Source: an uncultured Rhizobiaceae group bacterium (GTDB lineage Bacteria > Pseudomonadota > Alphaproteobacteria > Rhizobiales > Rhizobiaceae). From it: DNA of 40,377 nucleotides. A model generated the notes under the pieces. That model was given only the letters and a program-made list of their open reading frames with translations, did not search any database and was not told where the DNA came from. Below, piece after piece: positions 24,541 through 34,469 of the stretch. The stretch covers positions 1 to 40,377 of the forward strand of contig CALHIB010000002.1 of the NCBI GenBank assembly GCA_938030595.1, written 5' to 3'. The translations under genes and the position numbers were made by a program. Each line of letters opens with the position of its first letter. Position 1 is the stretch's first letter.

Positions 24541-27018
24541 TTAGTAGAGGCCACCAGTACCACCGATAACAGCGCGTTGTGCTGCCGGGGAAACCGTTTT
24601 CTTGATTGCATCAGAAATTGCACCGCCTTCAAAACCAATGACAGAGTAACGATCTGGCGGAGCAGTACCAGGCTTAAACGCCTCCATAATCACACCATCA
24701 CGACCTGCTTTTGCCAGCAAACCGGTTTTGCGATTAATTGGGATTAATTTAATGCCACGCGGAACACGAAAATCAACTTTTGGTTTTTCTGATAATGCAT
24801 CCTTCATGAAGTTCGTGAAAATTGGGGCAGCAAGACCACCACCTGAATTTCCCTTGCCCATCGGTTTTGGTGTATCATATCCAATGTAAACACTGGTAAC
24901 CAAATCAGGTGTATAGCCCACAAACCAAGCATCTTTTTCCTCGTTCGTTGTCCCCGTTTTACCAGCAACTGGTACACCCAGTTCTTTAACTACTGGCGCA
25001 GTACCACGAGTTACAACACCTTCCATAATGGAAGTCATTTGATAAGCAGTCATGGGGTCAAGAACTTGTTCCCGATCATCTTCCAAAACAGGTTCTTGCT
25101 GACCATTCCAGGACTGGGCATTACAATCATTACAAACGCGTTGTTCATGTTTGAAAATAGTCTTTCCATAACGGTCTTGAATACGGTCAATCAGCGAAGG
25201 CTTGATAGCCTTACCACCGTTGGCAAGCACAGAATAAGCAGCAGCCATTCGCATAACAGTTGTCTCACCCGATCCTAATGACATGGAAAGTACGGGAAGC
25301 ATTTTATCATAAATACCAAATCGCTCGGCATATTGGGCGACCAACGGCATGCCCATATCCTTTGCAAGACGGACTGTCATTAGATTACGCGATTTTTCGA
25401 TTCCAAGACGTAACGTAGACGGACCGGCAAACTTGCCCCCATAGTTTTTAGGCTCCCAAACGCCGAGATCACCACCTTGGTCAACTTTGATTGGACCATC
25501 CAGAACAACTGACGATGGTGTATATCCATTATCAAGAGCTGCTGCATATACAAATGGCTTGAACGAGGAACCTGGCTGACGGAAAGCCTGTGTTGCACGG
25601 TTAAATTGAGAGTCGGCAAATGAAAACCCGCCCGCCATCGCCAATACACGTCCAGTATGCGGATCCATAGCAACCAATGCCCCGGAAACTTCCGGTTTTT
25701 GACGTAACTTAAATTGTTTTGTTGTGGCCAAGTCTTCTCCAATTGGCTCAACATAAATCACGTCCCCGACTTTTAGGACGCCATCAACACCCTTGGCTGT
25801 TCTGCGATCTTCACCAATACGCACACGTAAAGCCCACTTCATATCTTGCAGGGCAATCGTACCAATACGACGATCTTTCTTAAGCTTGCCAGAAGATTCG
25901 TTACCTGGCTTAATACCAATTGTTGCTGACGCTTTATCAACACCCAGTACGATTGCAAGCTTCCATTCTGGCACATCACTCAGAGCGTCGATATCTTTTA
26001 GGGCAATTGCCCAATCTTCGCCAGCTTCAACATTGTTAAGTGGGCCACGAAATCCGCGCTTTATGTCAAATTTAATCAAACCATTGTGCAAGGCCTTACG
26101 CGCTTTTCTCTGCATAACAGGATCAAGCGTTGTTCGGATTGAAAGGCCACCTTCATACAAGGCATCTTCACCATAACGATCAACAACTTCACGTCTTACT
26201 TCTTCTGAGAAATATTCAGATGAGGCAAGATAAGTTGAACCGCGACGCGGGTTCACATCAAGTCCCTTAGCTTTTGCTTCTTCGGCTTCTTCTCTTGTTG
26301 CATAGCCATTTTCAACCATACGATCCAAAACCCAATTGCGGCGCGTCAAGGCACGCTCAGTATCGCGATATGGGTGATAATTACTTGGCGCTTTTGGTAA
26401 TGCAGCCAAATATGCTGCCTGGTGAAGCTCTACTTCATGGACTGATTTGTTGAAATACGTTAGCGAAGCACCAGCCACACCGTAAGCACTAAGACCTAAA
26501 TAAATCTCATTCAAATACAATTCAAGAATTCTGTCTTTCGAATAAGCCGATTCAATACGCATTGAAAGAAGTGCTTCTTTGACTTTCCTGTCAATCGATC
26601 GCTCGTTTGATAGAAGGAAGTTCTTCGCAACCTGTTGAGTAATGGTTGAAGCACCGATAGCACGTCTTCCAGATCCATAATTCTTGATATTAGTGACAAT
26701 CGCTCTTGCGACGCCAGACGGATCAACACCACCATGCTTGTAAAAATTCTTGTCCTCTGCAGACAAAAAGGCTGCTTTGATAGTGTCAGGTATCGCCTGA
26801 ATAGGAAGATAAAGGCGGCGCTCACGGGCATATTCAGCCATCAAAGAACCATTACCAGAATGAATGCGCGTTGTAACTGGTGGTTCATACGCATTAAGAA
26901 CCTCATAGTCTGGCAGGTCTTTTGTCATATCGGTCAAATACCAAGCGATTCCCGCAACAACGAGGATCGCCAAAAGCATTCCCATACCAAACAAATATCC
27001 AAAAATTCTCAAGAGCAT
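24541..27018 (-). CDS. mrcA: Class A penicillin-binding protein 1A
   Basis: 825 residues. A bifunctional peptidoglycan glycosyltransferase/transpeptidase with a short cytoplasmic start and one TM (about 8-28). The glycosyltransferase (GT51) domain has the catalytic glutamate E88 in SAEDKNFYKHGGVD and later GASTITQQVAKN. An OB-like insertion domain follows (about 330-430). The transpeptidase has SxxK as PGSSFKPF, SxN as SRNLM and KTGTT near residue 690. It stands in the alphaproteobacterial order with the amidase upstream, but prfB, which often follows, is absent. Confidence 0.95.
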   Translation of the reverse strand: MLLRIFGYLFGMGMLLAILVVAGIAWYLTDMTKDLPDYEVLNAYEPPVTTRIHSGNGSLMAEYARERRLYLPIQAIPDTIKAAFLSAEDKNFYKHGGVDPSGVARAIVTNIKNYGSGRRAIGASTITQQVAKNFLLSNERSIDRKVKEALLSMRIESAYSKDRILELYLNEIYLGLSAYGVAGASLTYFNKSVHEVELHQAAYLAALPKAPSNYHPYRDTERALTRRNWVLDRMVENGYATREEAEEAKAKGLDVNPRRGSTYLASSEYFSEEVRREVVDRYGEDALYEGGLSIRTTLDPVMQRKARKALHNGLIKFDIKRGFRGPLNNVEAGEDWAIALKDIDALSDVPEWKLAIVLGVDKASATIGIKPGNESSGKLKKDRRIGTIALQDMKWALRVRIGEDRRTAKGVDGVLKVGDVIYVEPIGEDLATTKQFKLRQKPEVSGALVAMDPHTGRVLAMAGGFSFADSQFNRATQAFRQPGSSFKPFVYAAALDNGYTPSSVVLDGPIKVDQGGDLGVWEPKNYGGKFAGPSTLRLGIEKSRNLMTVRLAKDMGMPLVAQYAERFGIYDKMLPVLSMSLGSGETTVMRMAAAYSVLANGGKAIKPSLIDRIQDRYGKTIFKHEQRVCNDCNAQSWNGQQEPVLEDDREQVLDPMTAYQMTSIMEGVVTRGTAPVVKELGVPVAGKTGTTNEEKDAWFVGYTPDLVTSVYIGYDTPKPMGKGNSGGGLAAPIFTNFMKDALSEKPKVDFRVPRGIKLIPINRKTGLLAKAGRDGVIMEAFKPGTAPPDRYSVIGFEGGAISDAIKKTVSPAAQRAVIGGTGGLY

Positions 27019-27091
27019 ATATTTTATTCCATAATAACAACGTCTTACGACAAATTAATCACATTCATCAAAAACATCAGAGCAAGTGCAG

Positions 27092-27104
27092 CACTCATTG
27101 AGTG
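27092..27104. repeat. Short perfect inverted repeat upstream of mrcA
   Basis: CACTC-att-GAGTG lies 74 bp before the mrcA start, in the 206-bp gap between mrcA and the amidase. It may be a regulator site or a leader hairpin. The remaining gap is very AT-rich and holds no ORF. Confidence 0.25.
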
Positions 27105-27194
27105 TCCGTCAAATACGGAGATAATATGATTATTATATATTCAATAGCACATATTTTATATTTTAAGCTATTTTGATAAGTAAAAATTTATCAT

Positions 27195-27210
27195 GTTGCA
27201 GTTTTGCAAC
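27195..27210 (-). terminator. Weak terminator-like hairpin after the amidase gene
   Basis: On the minus strand GTTGCA-aaac-TGCAAC forms a perfect 6-bp stem 15 bp after the amidase stop. The T-run (ATTTTTAC) begins only about 8 nt later, so it is a weak intrinsic terminator, and read-through into mrcA is plausible. Confidence 0.35.
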
Positions 27211-27224
27211 CGTGGTTACGATTA

Positions 27225-28430
27225 TCACAATCTGGATTTAAAAAACTCATAAACCGAACGAACCAAAGCTTCACTGGCTTTTCCGCGCCATTCGTCGCTC
27301 TGAAGAAGTTTTTCATCTTCTTGATTAGACAAATACCCCAATTCTATAAGAACGCTAGGAACCTCTGGTGCTTTTAAAACACCAAAAGCAGCTGAACGTT
27401 GCGGGTTTTTGATAAGTTTTATTTCAGACCCCAAATTTTTTACCAATATGGAAGAAAACCGTCTTGAGAAACGCTTTGTCTCACTGGTTGTCAGATCAAC
27501 TAAAATATCAACAACAGCTTCGACTTCTTCTTCGACTGCCAATCCACCAACAAGGTCAACACTATTTTCACTTTCGGCAAGCCGTTCAGATAATTTATCA
27601 GATGCTTTTTTCGATAATGTATAAATTGTAGATCCACGAACAAACCTCTGCTTGAGAGAATCTGCGTGAATGGAAATGAATAAATCGGCTTTCAACCTTC
27701 GCCCGAAATCCAGCCTTTCACGCAAAGAAACAAATTTGTCCTCGTCACGCGTCATCAAAACATCAAAAGGCCCGGCTTTCTCAAGCTTTTCTTTTACGAC
27801 TTTTGCAAATTCAAAAACAATGTTCTTTTCCTGAGCACCATTACGTCCAACAGCGCCACCGTCAATGCCACCATGGCCAGGGTCAAGAACAATCGTAAAC
27901 CTCCCTTCTTGCTTCTTCTTTTGAATTACGCGATCACCTTTAGCCGCTATATTACCACTGGACCCAAGCGTTAACTGTTGTTGCTGCAATAAATTCGCAA
28001 AGGTCTCCTCATCTGTTGAATCAAGATCCAGTAAAAACCTGAAGCTTTCCTCATCGAGCCGTTTCTTCAAGGAGGCCTTGATAATCTCAACAGGCGCAGC
28101 CAGAGACAAAACGATGCGAGATCGCCCTTTAGAAATTCGACCATATTGAACAGCTGAGATCAAACCTCTGGGCTCAAGTTTATTTTCTTCTCCAAGATTG
28201 AAGACAGCTTCATCCAAATCAATAATCAGTCGATTTGGCTTATCCATATAAAATGTCTTTACCGAAAGATTTTGATCAAAATCCAAAAAAAACCTGGTGC
28301 TTGCCGTGTCACCTGCAATATTTCCCGAAAATGCTACAGGCAATTTTGTTGTTTGAGCCTGAACCTGAAACGATCCGGCAAACACAAGAAAGGTGGTAAT
28401 AATTATTGAAATGGTGTGAATCAGGCGCAT
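27225..28430 (-). CDS. N-acetylmuramoyl-L-alanine amidase with AMIN domain
   Basis: 401 residues from the ATG at 28430, preceded by AAAAGAAG; the track TTG lies 15 bp upstream. After a signal peptide (about 1-25, ending QVQAQ) comes an AMIN domain (about 30-145), which targets septal peptidoglycan, then an Amidase_3 zinc domain with LDPGHGGIDGGAVG (first His), a catalytic-zinc glutamate in EKNIVFEFAK, SIHADS, and PSVLIELGYLSN with the catalytic glutamate. It cleaves stem peptides to split daughter cells (AmiC type). An insertion of about 40 residues (EEEVEAVVDILVDLTTSETKRFS) matches the regulatory helix seen in AmiB/AmiC, so activation by an EnvC-type partner is likely. Confidence 0.93.
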   Translation of the reverse strand: MRLIHTISIIITTFLVFAGSFQVQAQTTKLPVAFSGNIAGDTASTRFFLDFDQNLSVKTFYMDKPNRLIIDLDEAVFNLGEENKLEPRGLISAVQYGRISKGRSRIVLSLAAPVEIIKASLKKRLDEESFRFLLDLDSTDEETFANLLQQQQLTLGSSGNIAAKGDRVIQKKKQEGRFTIVLDPGHGGIDGGAVGRNGAQEKNIVFEFAKVVKEKLEKAGPFDVLMTRDEDKFVSLRERLDFGRRLKADLFISIHADSLKQRFVRGSTIYTLSKKASDKLSERLAESENSVDLVGGLAVEEEVEAVVDILVDLTTSETKRFSRRFSSILVKNLGSEIKLIKNPQRSAAFGVLKAPEVPSVLIELGYLSNQEDEKLLQSDEWRGKASEALVRSVYEFFKSRL

Positions 28431-28633
28431 GACTTCTTTTACCAAAACAATATGAAAATAACATGGTAAAACAAATATCAGCTTCTTGGTAACGAATTTA
28501 CTTGTGATGATGCAAAACTTTGCTTATCTATTGAGTCATCAATGCTGACCAATGTAAAAATGCTTTTATTATTTCCATTAGGCCAGGCTGTCTCAATGCG
28601 GGGGCTAGACATTTGATAAAAAAGATTCGTGCG

Positions 28634-28693
28634 GTTTGACGACTACAATACTCTCAAACGGCTCTAATACAGCGTAATAGTCGTGGTTCAAAC
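28634..28693 (+). ncRNA. Structured 5' leader region of rne
   Basis: The 563 bp between the amidase start and the rne start (28431-28993) hold no gene I can support. GTTTGACGACTA (28634-28645) can pair with TAGTCG (28678-28683) and TCAAAC (28688-28693) across a 4-nt bulge. A second GC-rich hairpin, GGCTGG / CCAGCC, lies at 28718-28737. E. coli rne has a long structured leader used for autoregulation, and this looks like an alphaproteobacterial counterpart. No promoter is clear enough to place. Confidence 0.4.
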
Positions 28694-28993
28694 TTAACCA
28701 ACTATTGTCGCTTCACTGGCTGGCAATACTACCAGCCCCGATTAAACAGATGCGGAAGAAGAACGTGGCTAAAACAAAGAAAGATTATATTAAGGTTGAA
28801 GACGGTTCTCATGAACTTTTGTCACAATCTTCAAATCTTTCTAAGCTGACTTCATTCCATCACACATTACCAGACTTTTATCGTTTCAATCAGCGGCTTC
28901 GTATTCGAATCCAGAATGTCATGGATAGCCTGACAAGCTTCATGCAATCATTGCTTTTTGTTCCGGAGCAAAAGTCTGCGGAGATTAGAATAC

Positions 28994-31900
28994 ATGTCAA
29001 ACAAGATGCTGATAGACGCATCCCACCCGGAAGAAACCCGGGTTGCGGTGGTGCGCGGTAACAGAATTGAAGAATACGATTTTGAATCACAGGAGAAAAA
29101 ACAACTTAGAGGCAACATATATCTGGCAAAAGTGACAAGGGTAGAACCTTCACTTCAGGCTGCTTTTGTTGATTATGGCGGCAATCGTCATGGCTTCTTG
29201 GCTTTCTCTGAAATCCATCCAGACTATTATCAGATACCTGTAGCAGATCGCCAAGCTTTAATAGAGGCCGAAGCAGAAGATGCTCGCGCCTCACGCGAAG
29301 CTGAAGATGCAGAGGATAATGAAAGTATTGTTGAAGTTCTTGCTGATGATAATGATGACGCGAGTGAAGAAGAAACACCTAAGAAAAAATCACGCCGTCG
29401 CAGATCAAGAAAATCCAAAGCAGCTGATGAAAATGTTCCTGTAGAAGCTTCTGAAGAAAGTTCCGAACCAGAATCAGATGATCAAATATCAGCTGAAAAA
29501 GAAAACAATGAAGAAATCCCTCAAACAGAGAATGTAGACGCCTCTTCACCAAGTGAGGATGTACAAGAAGAAAAACCCAAAAGACGTTCTACACGCCGTA
29601 AAAAAGCACCTATTGCTCCAAAGGCAGAAGCGCCTGAGACAACACTCGGAGAAGCAGACAATGCTGATTCAGATGATGAAGTTAAAACAGAGCCAGCGCC
29701 TCGTCCAAAACGCAGAAATACACGCCGCAAGAAAGCAGTGACTGAAGAAGCATCATCGCAAACCAATGCCAATGATGGTGACGAAGATGATACACCAACA
29801 ACTATGGCAGCCATGGTTGAAATGGATTCAATTTCTGAACCTCTGCCTGAAGATGCAGATGAGCCTGAAAGCAATGACGAACCAAGCGAAACCGAAGAAG
29901 TAGCTGAAAAACCAAAACGCCGTTACACAAGAAGAAAAGCTGCTCCTAAAAAAGCTGAAAAAGAAGAAGAAGAGCCAAAGGTCGAAAGCGAAGACGAAGT
30001 AACTTCTGATAGTGAAACATCATCAGATGTTGTTGATGAGACTACAGAAGAAGCTCCAGCAAAACCAAAAAAACGTGCACCACGTAAAAACTCTCGTAAA
30101 AAGAAAGAAGTGGTAGCCGAAGAAGACGCTCAGGATACGGACGCCGATGATAACTCGGAAGAAGATGCTGTAGAATCTGTTGGCCAAGAAGATGCGCTTG
30201 AAGAAGTTCCTGCTTCCCCACGCCGTCAAAGACGTCACTATAAAATCCAAGAGGTTATCAAGCGTCGCCAAGTCTTGCTTGTTCAGGTTGCAAAAGAAGA
30301 ACGTGGCAACAAAGGCGCGGCTCTTACCACATATCTGTCACTTGCTGGTCGATATTCTGTCCTTATGCCTAATACTGCACGTGGTGGTGGTATTTCTCGT
30401 AAAATTACAAATGCTGCGGATCGCAAGCGTCTTAAAGCAGTTGCTACTGGGCTTGATGTACCACAAGGCATGGGCGTTATTTTACGTACAGCGGGAGCCT
30501 CTAGAACAAACGCAGAAATTGAACGCGACTTTGATTATTTGATGCGACTATGGGAACAGGTTCGCAATCTTACACTCTCATCATCAGCGCCATGTCTAGT
30601 GTATGAAGAAGGCAGCCTGATTAAGCGCTCTATCCGTGATCTTTACGACAAGGATACAGGTGAGGTTATCGTTGCGGGTGAAGATGGCTTTAAAGAAGCT
30701 AAAGACTTCATGACGATGCTCATGCCAACAGCGTCCAAAAAAGTAAAGCTGCATCGCGACAAACAGGCAATCTTTGCAAAATTTGGTGTTGAGACACAGC
30801 TGGACAAAATGGTGACGCCGCAAGTTACCTTAAAATCTGGTGGCTACCTGATTATCGACCAAACAGAAGCGCTAGTGGCGGTTGATGTGAACTCGGGCAG
30901 ATCAACGCGGGAACATTCGATTGAAAACACAGCCCTGCAAACAAACCTGGAAGCGGCAGAAGAAGTTGCGCGTCAACTTCGCCTTCGTGACCTTGCTGGT
31001 CTGATTGTTATCGATTTCATCGATATGGAAGAGAAAAGAAACAATCGCGCGGTTGAAAAGAAGCTCAAGGACTCGCTCAAGAACGATCGCGCCCGCATTC
31101 AGGTAGGACGAATTTCACATTTCGGTCTTATGGAGATGTCTCGCCAACGCATGAGAGCAAGTGTACTAGAAAGCACCATGGATGTTTGCTCGCTGTGTGC
31201 AGGCACAGGCCACGTACGGTCTGATTCAGCAATCGCACTACATGTTTTCCGTGCAATCGAAGAACATGTCTCAAAACATAATCGCTATGATGCTGTGATT
31301 AAAACTACTCCAGCCATCGCCATTCATTTGTTAAACCACAAGCGCGCTGCTTTGCTGGAGCTTGAAAATCGCTATGGTCTTGCTGTCCTGATTGAGGGTA
31401 GCACTGACATTAAAGGCCAGGAATTTGTTATCGAAAAAGGCGAATTGGCAAGTGGTGAAGTAAAATCAAACGCTGTTGGATATCAAAATTCTTCACCAGA
31501 TACTGATGATACTACAGATGCAGAAGAAACTGGTGAGAAGAACAATCGCGGAAGAAAACGCGGTCGTGGACGTCGCAATAATCAGAATGATGATAACCAA
31601 AGTGCTTCTGAAGAAGAAAATTCAGAACTGGAAAATGCTGCTTCTGAAGAAGACGATGACCAGCCTCGCAAAAAGCGTCGCAGAGGCAAACGCGGTGGCA
31701 AGCGTCGTACTAATGAAGAAACTACCGATGAAACCGCTGAAGTTTCCGCATCTGAAAATGAACCAGAGATGTCTTCTGCCCCTGCCAAGGCTGAAACTTC
31801 TTCCGAAACTGCAGAACCTGCACCTGTTGAGGAAGAGAAGCCAAAATCTCGTTCAACGACGAGACGAAAAGCTCCTATTGCAAAGCCTGTAGAAGCAGAA

Positions 31901-32146
31901 ACTGCACCAGAAGAAAGTTCACAAGCGAACGCCTCAGAAGCAACAAGTGAACAAGCTGAAAAGCCTAAACCGCGCAGAACAACGCGTCGTAAAAAGGCAG
32001 ATGAGGTAGAAACAGAAGAACCAGTTTCAGAAGCCTCAGCGCCTCCAGAGCCGGAAGCATCATCGTCCTCACAAGACACTGATGAAAAGCCCGAGGGTGA
32101 AAAGAAGAAAAAAGGCTGGTGGAACCGTGGCGGTGGTTTTTTCTAA
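28994..32146 (+). CDS. rne: Ribonuclease E with large S1-domain insertion
   Basis: 1050 residues from the ATG of MSNKMLIDASHPEETRV, with GGAG 11 bp upstream. The S1 domain starts at residue 35 and is broken at about 80 by some 330 residues of acidic and Lys/Arg-rich sequence, then resumes at HYKIQEVIKRRQ. The RNase H-like, DNase I-like and catalytic parts follow, with DVNSGRS (metal-binding Asp about 631), VIDFIDM (Asp about 677) and the zinc-link CSLC (about 732-735). The C-terminal half (about 830-1050) is an unstructured scaffold, ending KKKGWWNRGGGFF. The motif KPK(R/P)R-TRRK occurs in both the insert and the tail. It is the main endonuclease of the mRNA degradosome. Confidence 0.96.
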   Translation: MSNKMLIDASHPEETRVAVVRGNRIEEYDFESQEKKQLRGNIYLAKVTRVEPSLQAAFVDYGGNRHGFLAFSEIHPDYYQIPVADRQALIEAEAEDARASREAEDAEDNESIVEVLADDNDDASEEETPKKKSRRRRSRKSKAADENVPVEASEESSEPESDDQISAEKENNEEIPQTENVDASSPSEDVQEEKPKRRSTRRKKAPIAPKAEAPETTLGEADNADSDDEVKTEPAPRPKRRNTRRKKAVTEEASSQTNANDGDEDDTPTTMAAMVEMDSISEPLPEDADEPESNDEPSETEEVAEKPKRRYTRRKAAPKKAEKEEEEPKVESEDEVTSDSETSSDVVDETTEEAPAKPKKRAPRKNSRKKKEVVAEEDAQDTDADDNSEEDAVESVGQEDALEEVPASPRRQRRHYKIQEVIKRRQVLLVQVAKEERGNKGAALTTYLSLAGRYSVLMPNTARGGGISRKITNAADRKRLKAVATGLDVPQGMGVILRTAGASRTNAEIERDFDYLMRLWEQVRNLTLSSSAPCLVYEEGSLIKRSIRDLYDKDTGEVIVAGEDGFKEAKDFMTMLMPTASKKVKLHRDKQAIFAKFGVETQLDKMVTPQVTLKSGGYLIIDQTEALVAVDVNSGRSTREHSIENTALQTNLEAAEEVARQLRLRDLAGLIVIDFIDMEEKRNNRAVEKKLKDSLKNDRARIQVGRISHFGLMEMSRQRMRASVLESTMDVCSLCAGTGHVRSDSAIALHVFRAIEEHVSKHNRYDAVIKTTPAIAIHLLNHKRAALLELENRYGLAVLIEGSTDIKGQEFVIEKGELASGEVKSNAVGYQNSSPDTDDTTDAEETGEKNNRGRKRGRGRRNNQNDDNQSASEEENSELENAASEEDDDQPRKKRRRGKRGGKRRTNEETTDETAEVSASENEPEMSSAPAKAETSSETAEPAPVEEEKPKSRSTTRRKAPIAKPVEAETAPEESSQANASEATSEQAEKPKPRRTTRRKKADEVETEEPVSEASAPPEPEASSSSQDTDEKPEGEKKKKGWWNRGGGFF
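29261..30240 (+). repeat. Low-complexity repeat region in the rne S1 insert
   Basis: The encoded insert contains diverged units of about 15-60 residues: KPKRRSTRRKKAP, RPKRRNTRRKKAV, KPKRRYTRRKAAP and KPKKRAPRKNSRKK, each separated by Asp/Glu-rich spacers. Two more copies occur in the C-terminal tail (about 31845-32000). The repeats are visible mainly at protein level, with partial DNA similarity. Confidence 0.75.
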
Positions 32147-32155
32147 AACACTGAC

Positions 32156-32860
32156 ATGAAGTTCTGCTCTACGTTAATCGAAACACGGCTAGTGAAGCGC
32201 TATAAGCGTTTCCTTGCCGATGTTGAGATGCCCTTAGGTGAAATAATCACTGTACACTGCGCAAACCCAGGCTCCATGCTTGGGCTTACGCAAGCAGGAA
32301 ACAAAGCTTGGATATCAGACAGTCAAAATCCAAAACGAAAACTCCGATACTCATTAGAAATAATCGAAACTGATGGGGTTATGGTCGGCATCAATACTTC
32401 GCACCCAAACAAGCTTGCAAAAGAAGCAATCGAAGCAAGTAGAATTCCCCTACTCTCTGGTTATTCAACCCTAAGAACAGAAGTGAAATACGGTGAAAAC
32501 TCTCGTATTGATATTCTATTGCAAGATGAAAAAAAACAAGACACTTACGTTGAAGTGAAAAATGTTCACTTTGTAAGAACGGCAGGTCTTCACGAATTTC
32601 CTGACAGCGTGACAGCGCGTGGCGCAAAACATCTTGATGAAATGGCACGCGAAGTTGAAAAGGGAAATCGTGCAGTCATGCTATATGTTATTCAGCGAAA
32701 TGATGGAGACTATTTCCAAATTGCAAAAGATCTGGACCCAAATTATTTTGAAGCCTTCAAACATGCAACGGCAAAGGGCGTGGAAGCTATAGCCATTCGT
32801 TGCGATGTAACGATAGATGGTATAGAAGCCATTGATATTTTGGAAATCAAAGATATCTAA
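32156..32860 (+). CDS. sfsA: SfsA, DNA-binding protein with PD-(D/E)xK nuclease fold
   Basis: 234 residues. The N-terminal OB-like part has RYKRFLADVEMP and CANPGSMLGL, and the C-terminal nuclease fold has SRIDILL (Asp) and TYVEVKNVH (E-x-K), followed by FPDSVTARGAKHLDEM. These are the SfsA signatures. The name comes from a sugar-fermentation phenotype in E. coli, where it was proposed to activate maltose genes; its main role is not firmly known. It starts 9 bp after rne. The order sfsA-map-radC is common in alphaproteobacteria. Confidence 0.94.
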   Translation: MKFCSTLIETRLVKRYKRFLADVEMPLGEIITVHCANPGSMLGLTQAGNKAWISDSQNPKRKLRYSLEIIETDGVMVGINTSHPNKLAKEAIEASRIPLLSGYSTLRTEVKYGENSRIDILLQDEKKQDTYVEVKNVHFVRTAGLHEFPDSVTARGAKHLDEMAREVEKGNRAVMLYVIQRNDGDYFQIAKDLDPNYFEAFKHATAKGVEAIAIRCDVTIDGIEAIDILEIKDI

Positions 32861-32885
32861 TTGGAAAGAATTATCAGGGTTGAAA

Positions 32886-33710
32886 ATGACAGCTTATATT
32901 GAAGCAGCAAGCGCACCACTTAAAAACACAGGTGCAATCAAATTATATAATGATGCAGACTTTGATGGCATGCGAAAAGCCTCACAAGTAACTGCACAAT
33001 GTTTGGATGAGCTATCCCATTTCATTAAGCCCGGCGTCACCACCCAAGAAATAGATGATTTTGTAGAAGAATTTGGAAAAAAACATAACGCTTTCGCGGC
33101 AACACTGAACTATCGCGGCTTTACAAAATCGTGCTGCACCTCAATCAATCACGTTGTTTGCCACGGCATACCTAACGAAAAGCCATTGCGAGAAGGTGAG
33201 ATTGTCAATGTAGATGTCACCTATGTCATTGACGGATGGCACGGCGACTCCAGTCGTATGTATGCAGTAGGAGAAATCAAACGTGCAGCTGAACGTTTAA
33301 TCGAGGTAACCTATAACTCTCTCATGCTGGGTATTGAGGCTGCGAAGCCAGGAAACACTACGGGTCATATTGGTGAAGCCATACAAGAATATGCTGAGAC
33401 GCAACGTTGTTCAGTGGTGAGAGAATTTTGTGGTCACGGAGTTGGAAAGCTATTTCATGACGCGCCAAATGTACTCCATTACGGACGCGCTGGTGAAGGC
33501 ATAGAACTTCGCCCTGGAATGATTTTCACAATTGAACCGATGATAAATCTGGGGCGACCCAGCGTTAAGGTGCTCAACGACGGTTGGACAGCGGTCACAC
33601 GAGACCGTTCACTAACCGCCCAATATGAACACAGTATTGGCATTACAGAAAATGGTTGCGAGATATTTACGCAATCCCCTGCAGGCTATACACTTCCACC
33701 ATACGGTTGA
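32886..33710 (+). CDS. map: Methionine aminopeptidase type I
   Basis: 274 residues from the ATG at 32886 ([11 protein letters not shown]), preceded by AGGG; the track start lies inside sfsA. The enzyme removes the initiator methionine. The five metal ligands are visible: Asp in VNVDVTYV, Asp in WHGDSSRMY, His in CGHGVG, Glu in IFTIEPM, and Glu in YEHSIGIT. The motif HGIPNEKPL is present too. The short N-terminal extension is usual in alphaproteobacteria. The stop is 19 bp before radC. Confidence 0.96.
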   Translation: MTAYIEAASAPLKNTGAIKLYNDADFDGMRKASQVTAQCLDELSHFIKPGVTTQEIDDFVEEFGKKHNAFAATLNYRGFTKSCCTSINHVVCHGIPNEKPLREGEIVNVDVTYVIDGWHGDSSRMYAVGEIKRAAERLIEVTYNSLMLGIEAAKPGNTTGHIGEAIQEYAETQRCSVVREFCGHGVGKLFHDAPNVLHYGRAGEGIELRPGMIFTIEPMINLGRPSVKVLNDGWTAVTRDRSLTAQYEHSIGITENGCEIFTQSPAGYTLPPYG

Positions 33711-33729
33711 TATAAACACCGGGGAGCGG

Positions 33730-34443
33730 ATGAAAAATAACAAAGACGGATTTGAAGAAGCAAGCCCTGTTGTTAATCATACGCACGGTCACAGAGCCCG
33801 TTTAAAAACCAGATTCATGAAGAGTGGCGCCAGTGCACTTGCAGAGTATGAGCTACTTGAACTTCTATTATTCAGATCAATTCCTCGCCGAGACACAAAA
33901 CCCTTAGCCAAGCAACTTATCAACGTATTTGGCTCATTTGCCGAAGTATTGGCAGCGCCACCCGAACGGCTCCAGGAAATTAAGGGCATAGGTGCATCTA
34001 CAATTACAGATTTTCAAATTGTAAAGGCTTCAGCAGAAGCACTGGTATCAGGTCAAGTGAGAGAAAAGCCCCTGCTCGGTTCGTGGTCTTCAGTCATAGA
34101 TTACTGTCGCACAGCCATGGCATTTGAAGAAAAAGAACAGTTTAGAATTCTATTCCTGGACAAGAGAAACAAACTGATAAAAGACGAAGTTCAACAAATT
34201 GGAACCGTTGATCATACCCCTGTTTATCCTAGAGAAGTTGTCAAACGTGCTTTGGAGCTTTCTGCAACAGCTATTATCCTCGTGCATAATCACCCATCAG
34301 GCGATCCTACCCCGTCACGCGCAGACATAGAAATGACGAAAACAATCAATGAGATTGCATCATCGCTTGGAATTACACTGCATGATCATATCATTATCGC
34401 AAAAGATGGCCATGCAAGCCTCAAGGGCTTAAAGCTTTTTTGA
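33730..34443 (+). CDS. radC: RadC-like JAB-domain protein
   Basis: 237 residues from the ATG at 33730, which has GGGGAG directly upstream; the longer track start runs inside map. The N-terminal helix-hairpin-helix part reads [11 protein letters not shown]-like ([14 protein letters not shown]). The MPN/JAB metalloprotease-like domain has [15 protein letters not shown], which carries the H-x-H-x7-D/S metal motif. RadC was linked to repair, but its role is disputed; JAB fold points to a metal-dependent hydrolase. It follows map and precedes RND copy 2 by 76 bp. Confidence 0.94.
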   Translation: MKNNKDGFEEASPVVNHTHGHRARLKTRFMKSGASALAEYELLELLLFRSIPRRDTKPLAKQLINVFGSFAEVLAAPPERLQEIKGIGASTITDFQIVKASAEALVSGQVREKPLLGSWSSVIDYCRTAMAFEEKEQFRILFLDKRNKLIKDEVQQIGTVDHTPVYPREVVKRALELSATAIILVHNHPSGDPTPSRADIEMTKTINEIASSLGITLHDHIIIAKDGHASLKGLKLF

Positions 34444-34469
34444 ACCTCTTTAGCACTCGAAATCGTATC

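Noticed and set aside
28705-29061. 118-aa ORF spanning the rne leader and start
   Set aside because: It begins with TTG, has no ribosome site, shifts frame into the rne start and its last part is a frame shadow of the conserved RNase E N-terminus.
29521-29874. 117-aa Ser-rich minus ORF in the rne insert
   Set aside because: Another antisense shadow of the low-complexity rne insert; no start signal and no family.
29261-30240. CRISPR-like array
   Set aside because: The repeats are protein-coding, variable in length and sequence, and have no uniform spacers.
31582-32079. 165-aa Ser-rich ORF on the minus strand
   Set aside because: It is the antisense reading of the Glu/Lys-rich rne tail, where GAA/TTC and TCT/AGA codon bias leaves the reverse strand open.
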